Assembly (NCBI RefSeq): GCF_003264365.1
Contig: NZ_PYAK01000011.1
Coordinates: 62,001 to 126,000, forward strand
DNA length: 64,000 nt
Direction: 5' to 3'
Source of the DNA: Micromonospora noduli
GTDB lineage: Bacteria; Actinomycetota; Actinomycetes; Mycobacteriales; Micromonosporaceae
Position numbers and translations under genes: made by a program. Below the pieces are notes generated by a model. It was not told where the DNA came from. It worked only from the letters and a program-made list of their open reading frames with translations, and did not search any database. This document shows positions 58,990 to 64,000 of this stretch, in pieces (within the stretch, counting starts at the first letter, position 1; every line of letters begins with the position of its first letter).

Positions 58990-60237
58990 GTGGCCGGACG
59001 CGTGCAACCGGTGCTGGCGGGGGTGGTGACGGCGCTGGTGGGCTTCGCCAGTTCGTTCACAGTCGTGCTGGCCGGGCTCCGAGCGGCGGGCGCGTCGGAC
59101 GCACAGGCCGCCTCCGGCCTGCTCGCTCTCTGCGTGGCGAGTGGGTTCGTCGCCGTCTGGTTGGGCTGGCGGTACCGGATACCGATGAGCGCGGCCTGGT
59201 CCACTCCGGGCGCGGCGCTGCTGGTGGCGACCGGGCCGCCGCCGGGCGGATGGCCGGTAGCGGTGGGCGCCTTCCTCGTCTCCGGTGTGCTGATCGTCGC
59301 GGCCGGGTTGTTCCCGCCGCTCGGCCGTGCGGTGGCCGCCATCCCCAAGCCGGTGGCCGGCGCGATGCTCGCCGGGGTGCTGCTGCCGCTGTGCACCGCC
59401 CCGGTCCGCGCGCTGGTCGAGCTGCCGGTGGTGGCCGGATCGGTGGTGGTCGGTTGGCTGCTGCTGCACCGGTTCGCCCGCCGCTGGGCGGTGCCCGGTG
59501 CGCTGGTGGTGGCCGTGGCGGCGATCGCACTGACCGCACCGCCGACCGGCCTGACCGGTGCCGCGCTGATCCCGTCGGTCACGCTCACCGCACCGGCCTG
59601 GAACGCGTCCGCACTGGTCGGGTTGGCCCTGCCGCTGTTCCTGGTCACCATGGCCGCGCAGAACGTACCCGGCATGGCGGTGCTGGTCGGCTACGGCTAC
59701 CGGCCGCCGTTCGGCGCCGCGCTGCGGACCACCGGCCTGGCCAGTCTGCTCGCCGCCCCGGCCGGCGGGCACGCGGTGAACCTCGCGGCGATCACCGCCG
59801 CGCTGGCCGCCGGCCCCGACGCGCACCCCGACCCGGAGCGCCGATGGATCGCCTCGGCCACCGCGGGCGCTGGGCTGGCCGTGCTCGGCCTGGGCGCCGG
59901 CGTGGCCACCACCCTGGTCGCGGTCGCCCCACCGATCCTCATCGAGGCGGTCGCCGGGCTGGCGCTACTGGGCGCCCTCGCCACCGCGCTCGCCTCGGCG
60001 GTGACCGACCCGGCGACCCGGGAGGCCGCCGTGGTCACCTTCGTGGTCACCGCGTCCGGGGTGACGCTGATCGGCGTGGGCGGCGCGTTCTGGGGCCTGG
60101 TCGCGGGCTGCCTGATGCTGCTGCTCTTCCATCGCCGCCAGCCCGCCGCGCCCGACCAGCCTGCCGCGCCCGACCAGCCTGCCGCGCCCGACCAGCCGGC
60201 CCCCGCCGCGCAGGGAAGATCCACTCGGGTTTCATGA
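58990..60237 (+). CDS. benE: BenE-family benzoate/aromatic acid transporter
   Basis: A 415-residue membrane protein of the BenE family with about twelve hydrophobic segments. The hallmarks are PMSAAWSTPGAALL (about 63-76), VAAIPKPVAGAMLAGVLLPLC and TMAAQNVPGMAVL. It may import benzoate or a similar compound, though no catabolic genes are nearby. The GTG at 58990 follows GGGAGGG. The C-terminus is unusual: QPAAPD repeats, then STRVS read from repeat family A. Confidence 0.88.
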   Translation: MAGRVQPVLAGVVTALVGFASSFTVVLAGLRAAGASDAQAASGLLALCVASGFVAVWLGWRYRIPMSAAWSTPGAALLVATGPPPGGWPVAVGAFLVSGVLIVAAGLFPPLGRAVAAIPKPVAGAMLAGVLLPLCTAPVRALVELPVVAGSVVVGWLLLHRFARRWAVPGALVVAVAAIALTAPPTGLTGAALIPSVTLTAPAWNASALVGLALPLFLVTMAAQNVPGMAVLVGYGYRPPFGAALRTTGLASLLAAPAGGHAVNLAAITAALAAGPDAHPDPERRWIASATAGAGLAVLGLGAGVATTLVAVAPPILIEAVAGLALLGALATALASAVTDPATREAAVVTFVVTASGVTLIGVGGAFWGLVAGCLMLLLFHRRQPAAPDQPAAPDQPAAPDQPAPAAQGRSTRVS

Positions 60238-60293
60238 AGTCGGGCGGTCCCGAGGCTCCGGATGCCCCGATTTCCGTGAACCCGAGTCGATCA
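60218..60293. repeat. Dispersed palindromic element, family A, copy 3
   Basis: GATCCACTCGGGTTTCA (60218-60234) and TGAACCCGAGTCGATCA (60277-60293) are the arms. The element starts inside benE and supplies its last codons and stop. Confidence 0.78.
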
Positions 60294-60304
60294 GGAAGGT
60301 GGGG

Positions 60305-60676
60305 TCACTCCTCGGGCGGCAGGTCGGCCACCCCGACGGCAAGGAGGACCCGGCCGTCGGCCACCGACCCGATCCGGTCGGCCGGTACGTAGACCGCGCC
60401 GGTGCGGGTCAGGTCGGTCGAGACCTTCAGATAGCCGCTGTGCAGCAGCCGCGCCGCCAGATCGGCCGGGACGTCCGGCTCCTCGACCGCGGTCGCCTCG
60501 ATCAGCTCGTCCAGGCTGCTGCCCGGGTCGGCGGTCGGTGTCTGGACGGTCACCGCGTTCGGGTCGCCCCGCTGGACGAGGTCCACGGTCCCGACCTCGG
60601 TGCCAGCTGAGTCGATCACCGGCATCCCGGTGGTGATCCGCGAGATGGTCGCCTGCTGCGCGTCCTGCTGGTCCAT
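60305..60676 (-). CDS. DUF2171/PRC-barrel-like stress protein
   Basis: A 123-residue cytoplasmic protein. MPVIDSAGTEVGTVDLVQRGDPNAV resembles the start of DUF2171, a small barrel found in general-stress proteins, and SGYLKVSTDLTRTGAVYVPADRI continues it. Role unknown. The ATG at 60676 begins conserved sequence; the open frame continues through the minisatellite at 60780-60960 but is not coding there. Confidence 0.75.
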   Translation of the reverse strand: MDQQDAQQATISRITTGMPVIDSAGTEVGTVDLVQRGDPNAVTVQTPTADPGSSLDELIEATAVEEPDVPADLAARLLHSGYLKVSTDLTRTGAVYVPADRIGSVADGRVLLAVGVADLPPEE

Positions 60677-60779
60677 CCCGCTGCGGTTCCCAGGGCGGCG
60701 CGCCGCTAAACGCCGCCGCCTGCCCGACCGACGCTCAGCGGCCGCCGCAGCCTCGGTGTGGTCGGCACCTCGTCCCAGG

Positions 60780-60960
60780 GGCAGCGGCTCGGAGGCGACA
60801 GGTCCGGAGGCGCAGGTCCGGAGGAGGTGGGCGGGGAAGTGGGTCGGGCGGTGGGTCGGGCGGTGAGCCGCAAGGTGGTGGGTCGGGAGGTGACAGACCG
60901 GGAGGTGGCAGGTCCGCAGGCGATGGGCCGGGAGGCGATTGGGCCGGGAGGTGATGGCCC
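60780..60960 (+). repeat. G-rich degenerate minisatellite, unit about 17-18 bp
   Basis: Variants of GGTCGGGAGGTGACAG and GGTCGGGCGGTG are repeated about ten times up to the palindrome. Confidence 0.65.
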
Positions 60961-60967
60961 GGAGAGC

Positions 60968-61007
60968 GTTATGACTCTGAGGCATAAATATGCCTCAGAG
61001 TCATAAC
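60968..61007. repeat. Perfect 19-bp palindrome (ATGACTC family)
   Basis: GTTATGACTCTGAGGCATA (60968-60986) and its exact complement (60989-61007) flank AA. It matches the arm of the 18287 element at 12 of 15 positions. Confidence 0.85.
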
Positions 61008-61019
61008 CGTCGGAAGCAG

Positions 61020-61150
61020 TACCGCCTCCACAGCCGGCGCAACCACAGCCGGCGCAACCACAGCCGGCGCAACGTGGCGGGCGACGGACCGCGACGCCAG
61101 CGGCACGCGGCACACGCCAGCGGCACACGCACACGCCACCGGCGCACGGC
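61020..61150 (+). repeat. C-rich degenerate repeats
   Basis: CACAGCCGGCGCAAC occurs three to four times, followed by CACACGCCAGCGG-type units up to the end of the next gene. Confidence 0.65.
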
Positions 61151-61176
61151 ACACGCGCAGACGGCGTTCCGCCCGC

Positions 61177-61428
61177 TCAGCTGTTCGGGAGGGTCCAGCC
61201 GCCGGGCGGGCGGGGGGACAGCTCCCGCCAGGTGTCCGGGCCGTCGAGCAGCGCCCGGACGGTGTCCTCGGCCTCGTCCGCACTGCCGTACTCGTAGAAA
61301 CGGGAGATGCCCTCGGCGCCGCCGGCCCGCTGCTCGACGTGCCACCGGTCGGCGTCCACCCGCAGGAAGACGTCCCGCCGGGCCAGCCGCCCCCACTTCC
61401 CGTTCCACCAGTGCTTTCGCTGCTCCAT
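61177..61428 (-). CDS. Small hypothetical protein
   Basis: An 83-residue soluble protein of unknown function, rich in Trp and Arg (EQRKHWWNGKWGRLARRDVFLRV at the N-terminus). The sequence around YEYGSADEAEDTVRALLDG is amphipathic. It is short but has a coding-like codon pattern and an ATG start. It lies between MscL and the minisatellite gap. Confidence 0.62.
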   Translation of the reverse strand: MEQRKHWWNGKWGRLARRDVFLRVDADRWHVEQRAGGAEGISRFYEYGSADEAEDTVRALLDGPDTWRELSPRPPGGWTLPNS

Positions 61429-61463
61429 GGCGGGACTCTATCGAACACACGTACGAGAAGGTG

Positions 61464-61492
61464 CGGCCCCTGCGGGAATCCCACAGGGGCCG
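61464..61492 (-). terminator. Terminator of mscL
   Basis: CGGCCCCTG and CAGGGGCCG pair around an inner GGG-AAT-CCC, giving a near-continuous 13-bp stem just after the mscL stop. Confidence 0.7.
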
Positions 61493-61509
61493 ATGTGCAT
61501 CCGTTCGGG

Positions 61510-61971
61510 TCAGCGCTGCGTCGGCGGCTCCGGGCGACGGCCCAGCACGTCGTCGAGCGCCCCACGCTGCTGGCCGGGGGTGGTGTGACCGGCGGAGACC
61601 AGGGCGTCCCGGATCTCGGTGAGCAGCTTGACCTCCTCGCTCGGTGCCGAGGGCGGCGGCTCCTCGCCCCGACGCCGCCGCTCGGCCAGCTTGTTCATCG
61701 GGAACACCACGAAGAAGTAGAGCACCGCCGCGGTGAGCAGGAAGGTGATCAGGGCGTTGATGAACCCCGCCCAGTCCATGTAGTTGTCCTTGGTGATCTC
61801 CCACCTCCCGGCCGACAGGCCAGTGCCCCCACCGAGTGCCTTGATGAGCGGTTCGAGGAACGACTTGGTGAGTTGTGTGACCACGCCGGTGAACGCGGCG
61901 CCGATCACGATGCCGACCGCCAGGTCGACGACGTTGCCGCGCATGATGAAGTCTTTGAAGCCCTTGAGCAT
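61510..61971 (-). CDS. mscL: Large-conductance mechanosensitive channel MscL
   Basis: A 153-residue channel protein that opens under membrane tension to release osmolytes. MLKGFKDFIMRGNVVDLAVGIVIGAAF is the conserved N-terminal helix and TM1. TM2 (INALITFLLTAAVLYFFVVFPMNKL) and the charged C-terminal bundle (EVKLLTEIRDAL) follow. The loop is normal in length. ATG 61971 is the family start; a longer frame to 62007 is not conserved. Confidence 0.95.
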   Translation of the reverse strand: MLKGFKDFIMRGNVVDLAVGIVIGAAFTGVVTQLTKSFLEPLIKALGGGTGLSAGRWEITKDNYMDWAGFINALITFLLTAAVLYFFVVFPMNKLAERRRRGEEPPPSAPSEEVKLLTEIRDALVSAGHTTPGQQRGALDDVLGRRPEPPTQR

Positions 61972-62010
61972 TCGTACTCCCGAGGTGTCCGCTTTTCTGT
62001 CGGGCACAAC

Positions 62011-62727
62011 CTATGCCCGTTCGGCGGGTTCCAGAAAAGCGCCGGCTTCGAGCGCCGCCCGGCCGGGATCGCCGGCCCGGATCGCCTCGACCAGCCGGGT
62101 GTGGTCGACGTAGCGCTCGGGGGTGAGCTCCCCGCCCATGGCCTGGGCGACAGTGCTGCGCAGGGCGGTGCCCACCGAGGCGTACAGCTCGGCGAGCATG
62201 GCGTTGTGCGCGGCGGCGACCACCGCCGTGTGCAGTGCCGCGTCGGCCTCGACGAACGCGTCGACCCGGCCGCCGTGCCAGGCGGCCTCGCGCTGGGCGA
62301 GCGCGTCGTCGAGCGCCGCCAGGTCCTCCGGGGTACGCCTCAACGCGGCGAGCCGGGCGGCCTCCACCTCGAAGGCGCGGCGTACCTCGATGACCTCGGT
62401 CATCCGGTCGTCGCCGAGTCGGCGGGCGACCACCGGTGCCAGTTCGTCGGTGGACACCACGTAGGTGCCGGAGCCCTGCCTGCACTCCAGCACCCCGGCG
62501 TGCACCAGGGCGCGGACCGCCTCGCGGACCGTGTTGCGCCCGACACCCAGCGCGGCGACCAGTTGTGGCTCGGTGGGGATGCGCCCGCCGACGGGCCATT
62601 CGCCGCCGAGGATCCGGGCGCGGAGTTGCTCGGTGGTCTGCCGGACGCGGTGGCCGCGGGGCGGCACGGTGGGCTGGCCGCGGGGCGGTGCCGGCGGGGC
62701 GGAGGGGAAATCAACCGACGGTGGCAC
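62011..62727 (-). CDS. GntR-family regulator, FadR subgroup
   Basis: A 238-residue regulator. The winged helix (LRARILGGEWPVGGRIPTEPQLVAALGVGRNTVREAVRAL) covers about residues 36-75, followed by an all-helical FCD domain (EVIEVRRAFEVEAARLAAL, HTAVVAAAHNAML) that usually binds a carboxylate. The N-terminus is Pro-rich and starts at GTG 62727. It is divergent from the MFS gene and probably regulates it. Confidence 0.92.
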   Translation of the reverse strand: MPPSVDFPSAPPAPPRGQPTVPPRGHRVRQTTEQLRARILGGEWPVGGRIPTEPQLVAALGVGRNTVREAVRALVHAGVLECRQGSGTYVVSTDELAPVVARRLGDDRMTEVIEVRRAFEVEAARLAALRRTPEDLAALDDALAQREAAWHGGRVDAFVEADAALHTAVVAAAHNAMLAELYASVGTALRSTVAQAMGGELTPERYVDHTRLVEAIRAGDPGRAALEAGAFLEPAERA

Positions 62728-62777
62728 TGGTTACATCACCGGTCCCAAATTCATCCCATGATTGTAGGTTAAGGGTC

Positions 62778-64000
62778 ATGACCCCGCCACCAACCGCCGC
62801 TCCGGCACTGCCCGCCCCCGTCGCCGTCGACCCTCGCCCGACGCGGGACCCCGGCACCGGCCGGCGGACGCACCCGGCGACCGGTGGCGCGCTGGTGCTG
62901 GTCGGGATGCTGCTGGTCGCACTCAACCTGCGCGCCGTGGTGACGAGCCTCGGCGCACTGCTCGACGAGGTTCGCGACGGGCTGGGCCTCTCCGGTGTCA
63001 CCGCCGGTCTGGTCACCACCCTGCCGACCATCGCGTTCGCCGGCCTCGGCGCGCTCACCCCGTGGCTGGTCCGCCGGGTGGCGCCGGCCCGGGTGCTGGT
63101 GGTCGCCATGTTCGCCCTCGCCGTGGGCCAGGTGCTCCGGGTAATCACCGACTCGGCCTTGATCTTCGTGCTCACCAGCGCGCTGGCGCTGTCCGGCATC
63201 GCGGTCGCCAACATCCTGCTGCCGATGCTGGTCAAGCAGCACTTCCCACACCGCACCGGCCTGGTCACCGGGGCGTACACGATGGCGTTGACAGTGGGCA
63301 CGACGGTGGCCGCCGCCTCCGCGGTGCCGATCGCGCACGCCTTCGGGTCGTGGCGGGCCGGGCTCGGCGTCTGGGCCGCGATGGCCGCGGTGGCCGTACT
63401 CCCGTGGGTGCCGCTGGCGCTGCGGACCCGCGCCGCGGCGCGGCGGGCGACCCCGACGGCGGTCGTCGCCACGCCGGCGCGGGTCCGGCCGGCGCGGACC
63501 CGGCTCGGCTGGGCGATGGCCGTCTACTTCGGGGCGCAGTCGCTCAGCGGGTACGCGATCATGGGCTGGCTGGCCCAGCTGTTCCGCGACGCCGGTTACC
63601 AGCCGGAGTCGGCCGGGCTGCTGCTCGCCGGGGTGACCGCGCTCGGCGTGCCGATCGCGCTGCTGATGCCCACCCTGGCCGGTCGGCTGGGCACCCTGCG
63701 ACCGCTGGTGCTCGGGCTGACCACCGCGTCGGCGCTGGCCTACCTGGGGTTGGCGCTCGCACCGCACGGTGCCGCGCTGCTCTGGGTCGCCCTGCTGGCG
63801 ATCGGTCAGGGAGCGTTCCCGATGATCCTGACCGCCATCGGCCTACGCGCCCGCACCGCCGAGGGCACTGTCGCGCTCTCCGCGTTCGCGCAGAGCACCG
63901 GGTACGTGATCGCCGCCCTCGGCCCGCTGATGGTCGGCATCCTCTACGAGGCCACCGGCGGCTGGACCGCGCCGATCGGGTTCCTGCTGGGTGCCCTTGC
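62778..64000 (+). CDS. MFS transporter, CynX/NimT type, cut by the window edge
   Basis: At least 407 residues of a major facilitator protein are inside the window, with ten or more hydrophobic segments and the loop GLVTGAYTMALTVGTTVAAA. NLRAVVTSLGALLDEVRDGLGLSG near the N-terminus is typical of the CynX/NimT (cyanate/nitroimidazole) group. The 3' end lies beyond 64000. The ATG at 62778 has TAGGTT 7 nt upstream, which would make a leaderless message. Substrate unknown. Confidence 0.88.
   Translation, partial: MTPPPTAAPALPAPVAVDPRPTRDPGTGRRTHPATGGALVLVGMLLVALNLRAVVTSLGALLDEVRDGLGLSGVTAGLVTTLPTIAFAGLGALTPWLVRRVAPARVLVVAMFALAVGQVLRVITDSALIFVLTSALALSGIAVANILLPMLVKQHFPHRTGLVTGAYTMALTVGTTVAAASAVPIAHAFGSWRAGLGVWAAMAAVAVLPWVPLALRTRAAARRATPTAVVATPARVRPARTRLGWAMAVYFGAQSLSGYAIMGWLAQLFRDAGYQPESAGLLLAGVTALGVPIALLMPTLAGRLGTLRPLVLGLTTASALAYLGLALAPHGAALLWVALLAIGQGAFPMILTAIGLRARTAEGTVALSAFAQSTGYVIAALGPLMVGILYEATGGWTAPIGFLLGAL

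Larger units (their letters stand above)
60677..61176. other. Repeat-filled gap
   Basis: 500 nt between the DUF2171-like and 83-residue genes. It holds a minisatellite (60780-60960), the palindrome at 60968 and a second degenerate repeat (61020-61150). No supported gene was found on either strand. Confidence 0.6.

Noticed and set aside
60677-60985. N-terminal extension of the DUF2171-like protein
   Set aside because: It runs through the minisatellite and palindrome and reads as His/Pro/Arg repeats. The conserved part starts at 60676.

Overview
The window is a 64-kb piece of a high-GC actinobacterial chromosome. Several traits suggest the family Micromonosporaceae (Micromonospora or a close relative): GC-rich wobble positions, many GTG starts, 4-nt stop/start overlaps, leaderless regulator genes, an actinobacterial Tad pilus locus, and small dispersed palindromes. 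This placement is inferred from gene content and style, since no rRNA or marker gene is present.

Layout. 0-2.7 kb: a serine hydrolase and a flavin disulfide reductase. 2.8-16.2 kb: a carbohydrate locus read as one programme. It has a LacI regulator, a solute-binding lipoprotein, two permeases, a GH13 alpha-glucosidase and two large secreted multidomain GH87-type enzymes. The natural reading is breakdown of alpha-1,3-glucan (for example fungal wall or microbial glucan), uptake of the oligosaccharides and cytoplasmic hydrolysis. 16.2-18.0 kb: an enoyl-CoA hydratase and a DUF2231-Rieske membrane protein. 18.5-29.5 kb: a complete Tad/Flp pilus locus. On the minus strand it carries two exported proteins, a CpaB-like SAF protein, TadZ, TadA, TadB, TadC, a small pilin, two TadE-like pseudopilins, a third TadE/TadG-like protein and a LysM membrane protein. 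A prepilin peptidase is read divergently.

29.5-42.6 kb: mixed metabolic and regulatory genes. These are a PAP2 phosphatase, a GH65 glycosidase/phosphorylase, a CxxC protein, a DUF574-type methyltransferase, two LtrA membrane proteins flanking a MarR-GNAT fusion, a LysR regulator, a RibD-like reductase with a GNAT gene, a lipoprotein, and a TetR-controlled monooxygenase/methyltransferase pair. 42.7-47.4 kb: a second sugar ABC system with an IclR regulator, a Tat-exported binding lipoprotein and one giant permease that fuses both membrane subunits. Neither sugar importer has its own ATPase, so a shared ATPase elsewhere (MsiK type) is expected.

47.5-52.9 kb: an SdrD-like exported protein, a DUF4839 protein, and a decayed integration site at tRNA-Lys (tRNA 3'-end duplicate, DUF1963 cargo gene, wrecked integrase). 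A frameshifted small gene and a sugar-nucleotide-epimerase-like gene follow. 53-64 kb: a beta-helix lipoprotein, an Eis-like acetyltransferase, a PadR/ABC efflux operon, a PP2C phosphatase, an XRE-cupin regulator with a divergent BenE transporter, a DUF2171-like protein, MscL, and a GntR regulator divergent from an MFS transporter cut by the right edge.

The most unusual material is non-coding. There is a three-copy palindromic repeat family (2726, 51654, 60218), two near-perfect ATGACTC palindromes beside minisatellites (18287, 60968), strong stem-loops at both binding-protein/permease junctions, and the tRNA-Lys scar.
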